From an uncultured Eubacteriales bacterium (lineage in GTDB: Bacteria > Bacillota > Clostridia > Christensenellales > CAG-138), in NCBI GenBank assembly GCA_902765005.1, contig CACWYB010000008.1, forward strand, positions 19,164-83,163: a stretch of 64,000 bases of DNA. The letters are read 5' to 3'. Under the pieces are notes generated by a model that did no database searches, was not told the origin of the DNA, and saw only the letters and a program-made list of their open reading frames with translations. The first letter of the stretch is position 1. Each line of letters opens with the position of its first letter. The translations under genes were made by a program, and so were the position numbers. Below, one piece after another: positions 32,701 through 39,760 of the stretch.

Positions 32701-33158
32701 TCGGCAAGCAGCGCCCGGGGCTCCAGGGTATCCCCCCGCTTCACCACCTTTAGCTGGGAGATGAACGCCTCCGGCGGGGCCAGCCGCTCCATCAGCGCCC
32801 CCGCGCAGGTGACAAACAGGGTGGGCACCCCCAGCGCCAGCCGGGACAGCACCCCCAGCCGCTGGCTTCGCCGCTCCGGGGCGGCGGCCTGCACGTGCAC
32901 CAGGGGCAGCTCCCGGGGCAAAAACAGCTGCGCGTCCGGCCGATAGCTCTTCAGCTCCGTAAACAGCTCGATGGCCGCCGTTTCCGTGTCCAGCACGGCC
33001 ATGACCGTTCCCTCCTGGCCGAGGGCCGCGAACACCGGCGCCCGGGCAGCGTCAGGCAGGGAAAAGACCGCCGCGGGGCCCCTTCCCTCCCTGAGCCCGG
33101 ACAAAAGTTCCTTCACCGCCGGGTCCCGTTTCAGTTGTGCAATCAGCCTTTCCTTCAT
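29718..33158 (-). CDS. mfd: Transcription-repair coupling factor
   Basis: The 1146-aa SF2 translocase removes RNA polymerase stalled at DNA damage and recruits UvrA. In order: a UvrB-like N-terminal part (VDMLEGPGQVALRGDILDVFPPQGEDPCRIEFFDDEV), the RNA-polymerase-interaction domain (GDYVVHEAHGVGRFVGVE), and the helicase core with GDVGYGKTEVAIRAAF (Walker A), DEEHRFGV (Walker B DEEH), TATPIPRTLNMA and GRVGRSNRIAYAYL. The TRCF C-terminal domain comes last (DEFTDRYGDLPESVERLM). The length is normal. The ATG overlaps the pth stop as ATGA. The pair pth-mfd is a known neighbourhood in Firmicutes, but here it directly follows rsmG and mnmG near the origin. Confidence 0.98.
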   Translation of the reverse strand: MKERLIAQLKRDPAVKELLSGLREGRGPAAVFSLPDAARAPVFAALGQEGTVMAVLDTETAAIELFTELKSYRPDAQLFLPRELPLVHVQAAAPERRSQRLGVLSRLALGVPTLFVTCAGALMERLAPPEAFISQLKVVKRGDTLEPRALLADLVTAGYERVDMLEGPGQVALRGDILDVFPPQGEDPCRIEFFDDEVDQLRYFDVNTQRSIRQTDRALLPPAFETPQPGARVRKALKALGDRAGFDREREDWAQDRPTLGADVLLPLLYEEEASLENYLPQDCLRFFIEPDRVMEEGRTARNLFLEAVTAMLERGEGHPKQAKLLREEGYLETLADQRRTGAIYALFRTSRQIEHRMRVKFTLETAPMYLGDMGELARELKRFRQSGGCALLYGGESADALMDTLQDELRCARAQSLDREPEPGEVLILGESLPRGFLCPALKLMVLTGTELFGKQMSRPRKKKSGLKFSDLTVGDYVVHEAHGVGRFVGVEQLTVENSTRDYLLLLYKGGDKLYIPTDQLDRIQKYMGSSGEDVAPTLSKLGGGEWQQKVQKARAAARKLAVDLAALYARRASVPGHAFSPDTAWQRRLEAAFPYEETKDQLRCIREVKADMESRRPMDRLLCGDVGYGKTEVAIRAAFKAVQDGKQAALLVPTTILAQQHYATVSERFAAYPVTVGCLSRFQTPKERERVKKALATGELDMVVGTHALLAKDVKFKDLGLLIIDEEHRFGVNHKEQIKAIRSQVDVLTMTATPIPRTLNMAMTGVRDVSIIETPPENRFPVQTYVVEYTDAQIAAAIRRELGRGGQCFIVSNKVMGMEGTLAHFQELVPEARFLMAHGQMNEHALEQAMMSFIQREADVLLCSTIVESGVDIPNCNTLIVLDADKLGLAQLYQLRGRVGRSNRIAYAYLTVPQSRSLPEAAQKRLLAVREFTQFGAGYRLAMRDLEIRGAGSLLGAEQHGHLSDVGYEYYCKLIRQAVDEATGREVLPLIDTAVDAPGDAFVPKGLVNGELQRMAMYKRIAEIEDQGMFDDMYDEFTDRYGDLPESVERLMRLSLIKHLGARAGFASVTVKPGKATLKYDQSARPDGGKLLLALSNEQGARLLAGDPAAVELSVKCRSADDFVKKLPQFLSILADCNLRSERV

Positions 33159-33751
33159 GCCTCGCCCTGGCTCTGCCGGGGATTCTTCTCGTGGCGCTTG
33201 TTGAACCGGCTCTGGGCTCCCTCCACGTCCCCCTTCACCATCATCTCCGCCGCATCCGCCGCCTTCTCATAGGCCTCCCGGAGCAGCTGCTGCTCCTCCT
33301 TGCCGGGGCACTTGAGCACATAATCCCGCAGCTGGAGCGACACGTCCTGTCCCGCCCCGATCCGGATCCGGGCAAAGTTCTCCGAATTCAGGCAGGCGAT
33401 GATGCTCTTTAGACCGTTGTGGGTGCCGGCGGACCCCCTGGCCCGGATGCGCATGCTGCCGCAGGGCAGATCCACGTCGTCGCAGAGGACGATCAGCTTT
33501 TCCGGGGGCAGCTTATAAAAGTGCATCACCTGCTGGAGGCAGTCGCCGCTCAGGTTCATATAGGTCTGGGGCTTCACCAGGATCACCCGCTCGCCGTTTA
33601 GCTCGCCCTCGCCCAGCAGGCCCGAAAATTTCTTGTCCTTTATCTTAACCCCGATCCGATCGGCGATCACGTCCAGAGCCATGAAGCCGATGTTGTGGCG
33701 GGTCTTTCGATAGCTCAGCCCGGGGTTGCCTAATCCCGCGATCACGTACAT
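33155..33751 (-). CDS. pth: Peptidyl-tRNA hydrolase
   Basis: The 198-aa cytosolic enzyme recycles peptidyl-tRNA released during abortive translation. Family motifs are visible: AGLGNPGLSYRKTRHNIGFMALD with the catalytic His, PQTYMNLSG, LCDDVDLPCGSMRIRARGSAGTHNGLKSI with the catalytic-site Asp, and FARIRIGAG. TAGGAG lies about 10 nt before the ATG. It follows rsmG by 19 bp and overlaps mfd. The C-terminal tail (KRHEKNPRQSQGEA) is unconserved. Confidence 0.97.
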   Translation of the reverse strand: MYVIAGLGNPGLSYRKTRHNIGFMALDVIADRIGVKIKDKKFSGLLGEGELNGERVILVKPQTYMNLSGDCLQQVMHFYKLPPEKLIVLCDDVDLPCGSMRIRARGSAGTHNGLKSIIACLNSENFARIRIGAGQDVSLQLRDYVLKCPGKEEQQLLREAYEKAADAAEMMVKGDVEGAQSRFNKRHEKNPRQSQGEA

Positions 33752-33770
33752 ACTCTTTATCTCCTACTCG

Positions 33771-34457
33771 TTATAGAGGTCTCTTGTTGGGGGTCCCGGC
33801 CTTCCGGGGGTACGCCTTGGGGGTGGGCTCCGTCTTCTCCGCGAGCACCAAACAGCGCTTCCCCAGCGGGGAATTCAGCTCCTCCATCCGCAGCTTCACA
33901 TGGAGCAAAAAGGCCGCCGATTTGGCGTTTTTCAGCTCCTCCGCTCCGTCCCCCTTATAGGCGATGGCCGTGCCGCCCACCCGCACGAAGGGCGTGGTCA
34001 GCTCCAGCAACACCGGCAGGTTCGCCACCGCTCGGGACACCGCCGCGTCAAACTTCTCCCGATAGAGCCGGTTCTGCCCCAGATCCTCCGCCCGGCCGTG
34101 GACCAGCGTCGCCTTCAGGTCCAGCTCACGGAGCAGAGCCTCCAAAAAGGTCAGCCGCTTCTGCAGGCTGTCCGCCAGCGTCAGCTCCAGCTTCGGCTCC
34201 ATGATGAGCAGGGGCACCCCGGGGAACCCGGCCCCGGTACCCACGTCGATGACCTTCATGCCCGCTTTCAGATAGGGCAGGGCCGCCAGGGAATCGGCAA
34301 AATGCTTCTGGGCCACCTCCTCGGGGTCCGTGATGGCGGTCAGGTTCATCCGCTCGTTCCATTCCCCCAGCAGCCTTTGATAGATCTCAAACCGCTCCAG
34401 CGCCCGCTCGTCCGCTTCCGGCAGGGCCTTTTTCAGCAGCGCCCGTATTTCGCTCAT
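33771..34457 (-). CDS. rsmG: 16S rRNA (guanine527-N7)-methyltransferase
   Basis: The 228-aa enzyme carries the RsmG signature: the N-terminal WNERMNLTAITDPEEVAQKHFADSL, the SAM loop VIDVGTGAGFPGVPLLI, and ADSLQKRLTFLEALLREL. It methylates the N7 of G527 in 16S rRNA near the decoding site; loss gives low-level streptomycin resistance in known species. The ATG overlaps the mnmG stop (ATGA), the classic gidA-gidB pair found at bacterial origins. Confidence 0.97.
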   Translation of the reverse strand: MSEIRALLKKALPEADERALERFEIYQRLLGEWNERMNLTAITDPEEVAQKHFADSLAALPYLKAGMKVIDVGTGAGFPGVPLLIMEPKLELTLADSLQKRLTFLEALLRELDLKATLVHGRAEDLGQNRLYREKFDAAVSRAVANLPVLLELTTPFVRVGGTAIAYKGDGAEELKNAKSAAFLLHVKLRMEELNSPLGKRCLVLAEKTEPTPKAYPRKAGTPNKRPL

Positions 34458-36346
34458 AGCATCCCCCGTTTCTGGGCCACCAGCAGCACGCTCACGTCCG
34501 CCGGGGACACCCCCGAAATGCGGGACGCCTGGCCGATGCTGGTGGGTTTTATCCCGTTCAGCTTCTGCCGGGCCTCCAGGCGAAGGCCGGACAGGCTGCC
34601 GTAATCAAACTCCTTCGGCAGGCTCAGCGCTTCCAGGCTTCGCATCCGCTCCACCTCCCGCCGTTCCTTCTCAATATATCCGTCGTACCGGGCCATGACC
34701 TCGATCTGCTCCATTGTCTCCCGGTCCAGCGGGTCCAGATCGTCCCCGTACAGCGCCAGCAGGTCCGTGTAGCTGACCCCCGGGCGCTTCAGCAGCTCAA
34801 AGAGCCTGGCCCCGTCGTGTGGCACGCTTTGGCCCACGCGCTCCAGGTACCCTCGCAGCTTCTCGTCCGCGTTCACATGCTTGTCCAGCTTCGTCCGGGC
34901 CTCGGCCACTTTCTCCCGCTTTTTGAGCAGCTTTTCATACCGCTCATCTGAAATAAGCCCCGTGCGCCGTGCCTTTTCCGTGAGCCGCAGGTCCGCGTTG
35001 TCCTGCCGGAGCAGGAGCCGGTATTCGCAGCGGGAGGTCATCATCCGATAGGGCTCCGGAGTCCCCTTGGTCACCAGGTCGTCCACCAGCACCCCCAGAT
35101 ACCCTTCGTCCCGGCCCAGGATAAAGGGGGCCTCCCCCTTCACATACAGCGCCGCGTTCACCCCGGCGTAAAAGCCCTGGGCGGCGGCCTCCTCATAGCC
35201 GGAGCTGCCGTTGATTTGCCCGCCGGAGAATATGCCCGGTATGCCTTTCACCATCAGGCTCAGATCCAACGCCTGGGGGTCCAGGCAATCGTATTCGATG
35301 GCGTAGCCGTAGCGCATGATCTTCGCCCGTTCCAGCCCCGGGATGGTGTGGAGCATCTCCTCCTGCACATCCGCCGGCAGGCTGGTGCTCAGCCCCTGAA
35401 CGTACATCTCCTGGGTGGTCCGACCCTCGGGCTCGATGAACAGCTGGTGCCGGTCCTTGTCCGCGAACTTCACCACCTTGTCCTCGATGGACGGGCAGTA
35501 GCGGGTCCCTGTGGCGTGGATGCGCCCGGCATAGAGGGGGGACCGGTTCAGGTTATCCAAGATGATCCGGTGGGTGTCCCGGTTCGTATAGGTTAGGTAG
35601 CATCGATCCTGATCGAGATGCAGCTCCCCATGGAGGAAGGAGAAGGCCGGCGTGGGCTCGTCCCCCTCCTGAACGGCCATTTTATCCAGGTCCAGGGTGT
35701 CCCGCTTCACCCGGGGAGGCGTGCCGGTCTTGAACCGGCGCAGCGGCAGACCGATCCTTGCCAGATTCCCGGAAAGGCCTTCGCTTCGGAGCATGCCGCT
35801 GGGGCCGCTTTCCCGCATGAATTCGCCGATGAGAATGCGGCTCTGCAAATACACTCCCGTGCACAGCACCGCCGCCCGGCAAGGGTAGCAAAAGCCCTCC
35901 GCCGTGACCACGCCGGACAGGCGCCCGCCCTCCGTTTCAAAATCCACGGCCTCGCTTTGGATCAGGGTCAAATTCTCCTCCGCCTCCAAAGCCGCCTTCA
36001 TCCGCTCGTGATACCGGCGCTTGTCCATCTGCGCTCGCAGGGAATGGACCGCCGGGCCCTTGCCCGTGTTCAGCATGCGCATTTGGATCAGGGTGTCGTC
36101 CGCCGCAAGGCCCATTTCGCCCCCCATGGCGTCCAGCTCCCGGACCAGGTGCCCTTTCCCCGTGCCGCCGATGGAGGGGTTGCAGGGCATCATGCCGATG
36201 CTGTCCAGATTCAAGGTCAGCAGGGCCGTCTTCAGTCCCATTCGGGCGCAAGCCAAGGCCGCTTCGCAGCCCCCGTGTCCCGCGCCGATGACCACGCAGT
36301 CAAAGCTTTCTCCCCTGAGGGGTTTGGTTGTCCATCCGTTGCTCAT
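34454..36346 (-). CDS. mnmG: tRNA uridine-5-carboxymethylaminomethyl modification enzyme MnmG (GidA)
   Basis: The 630-aa FAD enzyme, with MnmE, modifies the wobble uridine of several tRNAs. The N-terminal FAD loop is CVVIGAGHGGCEAALACARMG, followed by MMPCNPSIGGTGKGHLVRELDAMGGEMG. Then come RVKRDTLDLDKM, the catalytic Cys region, NADLRLTEKARRTGLI, and a C-terminal helical domain (GYIEKERREVERMR, ISGVSPADVSVLLV). AGGAG lies about 8 nt before the ATG at 36346, and a good SigA promoter lies upstream. It is transcribed away from yhaM and heads the mnmG-rsmG-pth-mfd unit. mnmE is not in the window. Confidence 0.98.
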   Translation of the reverse strand: MSNGWTTKPLRGESFDCVVIGAGHGGCEAALACARMGLKTALLTLNLDSIGMMPCNPSIGGTGKGHLVRELDAMGGEMGLAADDTLIQMRMLNTGKGPAVHSLRAQMDKRRYHERMKAALEAEENLTLIQSEAVDFETEGGRLSGVVTAEGFCYPCRAAVLCTGVYLQSRILIGEFMRESGPSGMLRSEGLSGNLARIGLPLRRFKTGTPPRVKRDTLDLDKMAVQEGDEPTPAFSFLHGELHLDQDRCYLTYTNRDTHRIILDNLNRSPLYAGRIHATGTRYCPSIEDKVVKFADKDRHQLFIEPEGRTTQEMYVQGLSTSLPADVQEEMLHTIPGLERAKIMRYGYAIEYDCLDPQALDLSLMVKGIPGIFSGGQINGSSGYEEAAAQGFYAGVNAALYVKGEAPFILGRDEGYLGVLVDDLVTKGTPEPYRMMTSRCEYRLLLRQDNADLRLTEKARRTGLISDERYEKLLKKREKVAEARTKLDKHVNADEKLRGYLERVGQSVPHDGARLFELLKRPGVSYTDLLALYGDDLDPLDRETMEQIEVMARYDGYIEKERREVERMRSLEALSLPKEFDYGSLSGLRLEARQKLNGIKPTSIGQASRISGVSPADVSVLLVAQKRGML

Positions 36347-36369
36347 ATGCGCATACTCCTATGTATAGC

Positions 36370-36398
36370 AGTATAGCATAGCTTTTCCCATTCTACAA
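36370..36398 (-). promoter_or_regulatory. SigA-type promoter of mnmG operon
   Basis: On the minus strand TTGTAG (36398-36393), a 17-bp spacer, TATACT (36375-36370). Confidence 0.75.
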
Positions 36399-36407
36399 TC
36401 TTCCTGT

Positions 36408-36435
36408 TTGCTATCGGGCGAAAATCTGCTATACT
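36408..36435 (+). promoter_or_regulatory. SigA-type promoter of yhaM
   Basis: TTGCTA (36408-36413), a 16-bp spacer, TATACT (36430-36435), about 43 bp before the start codon. It is divergent from the mnmG promoter. Confidence 0.65.
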
Positions 36436-36477
36436 ATATTTATGTATCGCAGGTCTTGATTTGGGAGGGATCGAAAC

Positions 36478-37428
36478 ATGAGCCGAATGAATCTTTTGAA
36501 TGAACCCGGCCAGCAGACGGAAGGGTTTTGCATGGTGAAGAGCGCCGCCGTGCGCACAGACAGCAAGGGCGGCGCTTACATGGACATGGTCCTGGCGGAC
36601 GCCGGCGGCGAATGCGTGGCCAAGATCTGGAATTACGGCCCCTCCATGGGCATGTACGAGCCGGAGGACATCGTCAAGGTCCGGGGCGTGGTCACCATCT
36701 GGAAGGACAGCGAGCAGCTAAAGATCGAGCGCATCCGCCAGGCCACGGAAGCGGACCAGGTGGACATGTCCCGGATCGTCCCCTGCTCCCCCCAGGACCC
36801 CCACGCCGCCTACGAGCTCCTCTGGCAGGAAACGGAAGCTTTCCGGGATCAGGATCTCAAGCGCCTGGTCCAATATCTCATGAAGGAGCATAAGCAGCAG
36901 ATGCTCTACTACCCTGCCGCCGTCAAGCTCCACCACGCCACCCGGGGCGGCTTTTTGGAGCACACATTGAACATCGTCTCCCTGGGCAAGGCCGTGGCCG
37001 CCCGCTACCCGGAGCTGGACGCCGAGCTCATCGTGGCCGGCGCCATCCTCCACGATGTGGGCAAGCTCTCCGAGCTGGCCACCGGCAAGCTTGGCATCGC
37101 CACCGCCTACACCCCCGAGGGCCAGCTCCTGGGGCACATCAACATCGGCATGGCCGAGGTCCGCTCCGCCGCGGAGCTCCTCCAGATCCCCGAGGAGACC
37201 GCCGTCCTCCTGGAGCACATGCTCCTCTCCCACCACGGCCAGCCTGAATTCGGCTCCCCTAAGCTCCCCATGTTCCCGGAGGCGGAGGTCCTCTCCGTCA
37301 TGGACCGTCTGGACGCCCAGCTCTTTGAAATGTTCTCCGCCCTGGACGGCGTCATGAAGGGTGGCTTCTCCGAGCGCCAGTGGGCCCTGGACAACCGCCA
37401 GCTCTACCAGCACGGGCGGAAACTTTAA
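36478..37428 (+). CDS. yhaM: YhaM-family 3'-5' exoribonuclease
   Basis: The 316-aa protein has an N-terminal OB-fold nucleic-acid-binding part (AAVRTDSKGGAYMDMVLADAGGECVAKIWNYG) and a C-terminal HD phosphohydrolase domain: HHATRGGFLEHTLNIVSL (His), GAILHDVGKLSEL (HD pair), LLEHMLLSHHGQPEFGSP, and VLSVMDRLDAQ. This order defines YhaM/CBF1-type nucleases, which trim RNA and single-stranded DNA 3' ends. The length matches Bacillus YhaM (314 aa). GGGAGG lies about 9 nt before the ATG. The gene is monocistronic and ends at composite repeat G. Confidence 0.92.
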   Translation: MSRMNLLNEPGQQTEGFCMVKSAAVRTDSKGGAYMDMVLADAGGECVAKIWNYGPSMGMYEPEDIVKVRGVVTIWKDSEQLKIERIRQATEADQVDMSRIVPCSPQDPHAAYELLWQETEAFRDQDLKRLVQYLMKEHKQQMLYYPAAVKLHHATRGGFLEHTLNIVSLGKAVAARYPELDAELIVAGAILHDVGKLSELATGKLGIATAYTPEGQLLGHINIGMAEVRSAAELLQIPEETAVLLEHMLLSHHGQPEFGSPKLPMFPEAEVLSVMDRLDAQLFEMFSALDGVMKGGFSERQWALDNRQLYQHGRKL

Positions 37429-37445
37429 AGGAATAATTAAAGCAC

Positions 37446-37580
37446 GCACCCTTTCTTGAAAGAAAGGGTGCAACCCCAAAGAACTTTACCCAAGCAAAAA
37501 GCTTAGGACATCTAATTCATTAGATTCCTAAGCTTTTTTTTGCGCCGCTTTTTTCTCTTCACCGAAGAGAAAAAAGCGGC
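37446..37580 (+). repeat. Composite three-hairpin palindromic element, copy G (forward, most regular)
   Basis: Hairpin i is 37446-37471 (GCACCCTTTCTT-GA-AAGAAAGGGTGC). The linker is AAAGAACTTTA (37478-37488). Hairpin ii is 37496-37538 (arms AAAAAGCTTAGGA and TCCTAAGCTTTTT, inner TCTAAT-TC-ATTAGA). Hairpin iii is 37544-37580 (17-bp arms GCCGCTTTTTTCTCTTC, loop ACC). It lies exactly between the convergent yhaM and MmcQ-like genes and should serve as a bidirectional terminator. Confidence 0.9.
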
Positions 37581-37589
37581 AAAAGAAAT

Positions 37590-37958
37590 CTATTTCCTCT
37601 TCCTGCTCTTGGTCAGCTCGAAGCTCTGCCGCAGCAGAAATTTCAGCCGCTCGTCGTCCGCGGTGCCGTCCAGCAGAATGGTGACCCAATGGGCCTTGTT
37701 CATGTGATAAGCGGGCAGTATCCCCGGCTCGCCCCGCAGCATCCCGATCAGGATCGGATCGCACTTCACGTTCACCGCATCCACCTCTCCCGTCTCCCCG
37801 GGATAAGCATAGCGGCGGGGCACCGGCATGCTCAAAGCAAACCACTTCCGGTTGTCCCCGTGGCGGAACACGGCCCCCTCCGGCGATTCCAGCCAGGGAT
37901 AATCCGGCTTCACATTATACTCCCGCTCAATATGGGCAAACAGCTCTTCCTTGGTCAT
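37590..37958 (-). CDS. MmcQ/YjbR family protein
   Basis: The 122-aa protein matches the MmcQ/YjbR (DUF419) family: WLESPEGAVFRHGDNRKWFALSM, VNVKCDPILIGMLRGEPGILPAYHMNKAHWVTILLDG, then a basic C-terminus. The fold is that of a small DNA-binding-like 'double-wing' protein; the function is unknown. The ATG at 37958 is chosen because it restores the family N-terminus (MTKEELFAHIEREY). An in-frame start at 38000 would overlap parB. The region in front of this ATG is the 16-bp parS site and has no Shine-Dalgarno sequence, so translation may depend on coupling to parB or be weak. Confidence 0.8.
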   Translation of the reverse strand: MTKEELFAHIEREYNVKPDYPWLESPEGAVFRHGDNRKWFALSMPVPRRYAYPGETGEVDAVNVKCDPILIGMLRGEPGILPAYHMNKAHWVTILLDGTADDERLKFLLRQSFELTKSRKRK

Positions 37959-37974
37959 GGTTTCACGTGAAACA
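37959..37974. promoter_or_regulatory. parS: parS site (15 of 16), between parB and MmcQ-like gene
   Basis: GGTTTCACGTGAAACA differs from the canonical TGTTTCACGTGAAACA at one position. It fills exactly the gap between the parB stop codon (37975-37977) and the next ATG (37956-37958). Confidence 0.9.
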
Positions 37975-38823
37975 TCACTCTTCGTTGCCCAAGATGGCAT
38001 CGCAGATGTTCATCAGATCATCCTTCGAGAAATAGGAGATGACGATCTTCCCCTTCTCCTGGTCCCCCTCGATGGCCACCTTGGCCCGCAGCCGGCTCCG
38101 CAGGGCGCTGGCCGCCCGCTTTACCTCCGGGTCCATGCGGTGGGTGACCTTCTTCCGGGGCAGGGCGTCCAGCCGCACCGCCTCCTCCAGCTGCCGCACG
38201 CTCCAGCCCTCCTTGGCCGTCTTCTGCGCCAGCTTCTCCGCCTTCTCCGGGTCGTTGAGCCCGGCCAGCATCTTCCCGTGCCCGGCGGATAAAGTTCCCT
38301 CCTTCAGCATCTCCTGCACCCTCTCCGGCAGGTTCAACAGCCGCAGGGCGTTGGTCACCGCCGGCCGGCTCCGGCCGATGCGGCTGCTGACCTCCTCCTG
38401 GGTCAGGTTATGCTGAACCATCAAAAACCGGATGGCCGCTGCTTCCTCCACCGGGTTCAGATCCTCCCGCTGCAGATTTTCAATGAGGGAAACCTCCTGA
38501 AGCTCATGCTCCTCCTTGTCCGTGATCACCGCGGGCACGACCTTGAGCCCCGCCAGTCGGGCCGCCCGGAAGCGCCGCTCTCCGGCCACGATGGTATACC
38601 GCTCCCCCTGCCGATACAGGATCAGGGGCTGCACGATGCCGTGGGTCCGAATGGAGGAAGCCAGCTCGTTCAGCTTTTCCTCGTCGAAGGTCTTCCGGGG
38701 CTGATCCGGATTGGTGTCGATATCGTAAACGGAAACTTCCTGCAGGGAGGCCGGCGCCTTCCCCGGTTCAAAGCTCTCCAGCAGGGCGTCCAGCCCCCGT
38801 CCTAACCCTTTCTTCGCTGCCAT
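37975..38823 (-). CDS. parB: Chromosome partitioning protein ParB (Spo0J)
   Basis: The 282-aa CTP-dependent DNA clamp loads at parS and recruits SMC to the origin. Visible: KKGLGRGLDALL (ParA-stimulating N-terminus), PRKTFDEEKLNELASSIRTHGIVQPLIL, the CTP-binding GERRFRAARLAGL, ENLQREDLNPVEEAAAIRFLM, and the helix-turn-helix LTQEEVSSRIGRSRPAVTNALRLLNLP. LSAGHGKMLAGL and a C-terminal dimer domain (GKIVISYFSKDDLMNICD) follow. It is 12 bp downstream of parA in the same operon, and two parS sites flank the pair. Confidence 0.98.
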   Translation of the reverse strand: MAAKKGLGRGLDALLESFEPGKAPASLQEVSVYDIDTNPDQPRKTFDEEKLNELASSIRTHGIVQPLILYRQGERYTIVAGERRFRAARLAGLKVVPAVITDKEEHELQEVSLIENLQREDLNPVEEAAAIRFLMVQHNLTQEEVSSRIGRSRPAVTNALRLLNLPERVQEMLKEGTLSAGHGKMLAGLNDPEKAEKLAQKTAKEGWSVRQLEEAVRLDALPRKKVTHRMDPEVKRAASALRSRLRAKVAIEGDQEKGKIVISYFSKDDLMNICDAILGNEE

Positions 38824-38835
38824 ACGTTTCCCTCC

Positions 38836-39597
38836 TTACGCTTTCTCCACCAGCTCCGCCGCCAAGGTCCCGTAGGCCGTGGCCCCCGTGCTCTTGGGGG
38901 CATACAGGCTGATGGGCAGCCCGAAGCTGGGCGCTTCCCCCAGTCGCACGGACCGGGGGATGATGGTGTCATACACCTTGTTCTTAAAGAACCGCTTGAC
39001 CTCTCCCACCACCTGCTGGGACAGGTTCGTCCGCCCGTCGTACATGGTGAGCACCACGCCCTCCACCTCCAGCCGGGGGTTCAGGTTCCGGCGAATGAGC
39101 TTCACCGTGTTCATAAGCTGGGACAGCCCCTCCAAAGCGTAGTATTCACACTGAATGGGCACCAGGAGGGTGTCCGCCATGGTCAGGGCGTTCAGCGTCA
39201 GCAGGCCCAGGGAGGGCGGGCAGTCCACAAAGATGTAGTCATACTGATTCCGAATGGGGGCGATGGCGTTCTTCAGCCGCTGCTCCCGGGCCAGCAGGTT
39301 CACCAGCTCCACCTCCGCTCCGGCCAGCTCCATCCGGGAGGGCAAGAGCTTTAGGGTCTCGATCATGGTGTCCCGCACCGCCTCCGCCGCGTCCACGTCG
39401 TTGATGAGCACGTCGTACACGGATGTTTCCAGCTTATTCTTGTTCACCCCCAGGCCGCTGGTGGTGTTCCCCTGGGGATCGATGTCGATGAGCAGCACCC
39501 GCTTGCCCAGCTGGGCCACGCAGGCGGACAGGTTCACGGCCGTGGTGGTTTTGCCCACGCCGCCCTTCTGATTGGCAACGCATATGATCTTAGCCAA
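38836..39597 (-). CDS. parA: Chromosome partitioning ATPase ParA (Soj)
   Basis: The 253-aa Walker-type ATPase works with ParB in origin segregation and, in relatives, modulates DnaA. Motifs: deviant Walker A NQKGGVGKTTTAVNLSA, LLIDIDPQGNTTSGLG, Walker B DYIFVDCPPSLGLLTLNAL, and LTMYDGRTNLSQQVVGEVKRFF. The start is taken as the TTG at 39597 because the protein then begins (M)AKIICVANQKGG as in known Soj, and AAAAGGAG lies 7-8 nt upstream. An ATG at 39669 would lie upstream of the promoter and inside parS. Use of TTG suggests modest translation. Confidence 0.97.
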   Translation of the reverse strand: MAKIICVANQKGGVGKTTTAVNLSACVAQLGKRVLLIDIDPQGNTTSGLGVNKNKLETSVYDVLINDVDAAEAVRDTMIETLKLLPSRMELAGAEVELVNLLAREQRLKNAIAPIRNQYDYIFVDCPPSLGLLTLNALTMADTLLVPIQCEYYALEGLSQLMNTVKLIRRNLNPRLEVEGVVLTMYDGRTNLSQQVVGEVKRFFKNKVYDTIIPRSVRLGEAPSFGLPISLYAPKSTGATAYGTLAAELVEKA

Positions 39598-39631
39598 GGA
39601 TCTCTCTCCTTTTATGTCAGATTGTACTTTC

Positions 39632-39660
39632 AGTATACCGTACCCGTCACAAAAATGCAA
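39632..39660 (-). promoter_or_regulatory. SigA-type promoter of parA-parB
   Basis: On the minus strand TTGCAT (39660-39655), a 17-bp spacer, TATACT (39637-39632). The perfect parS lies 8 bp upstream of the -35. Confidence 0.8.
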
Positions 39661-39668
39661 CGCCTGCA

Positions 39669-39684
39669 TGTTTCACGTGAAACA
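39669..39684. promoter_or_regulatory. parS: Perfect parS site upstream of parA
   Basis: TGTTTCACGTGAAACA, the exact 16-bp ParB-binding palindrome, 8 bp upstream of the parA promoter. Confidence 0.97.
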
Positions 39685-39700
39685 TACCTCCTTCGGCAAG

Positions 39701-39728
39701 AAAAAAGCCTTCCCCTTGAATGGAAGGC
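39701..39728 (-). terminator. Intrinsic terminator of lgt
   Basis: On the minus strand GCCTTCC-ATTCAAGG-GGAAGGC then TTTTTTC. Confidence 0.85.
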
Positions 39729-39760
39729 GATTCGATTCAACAAAACCGAATAGACGGACC

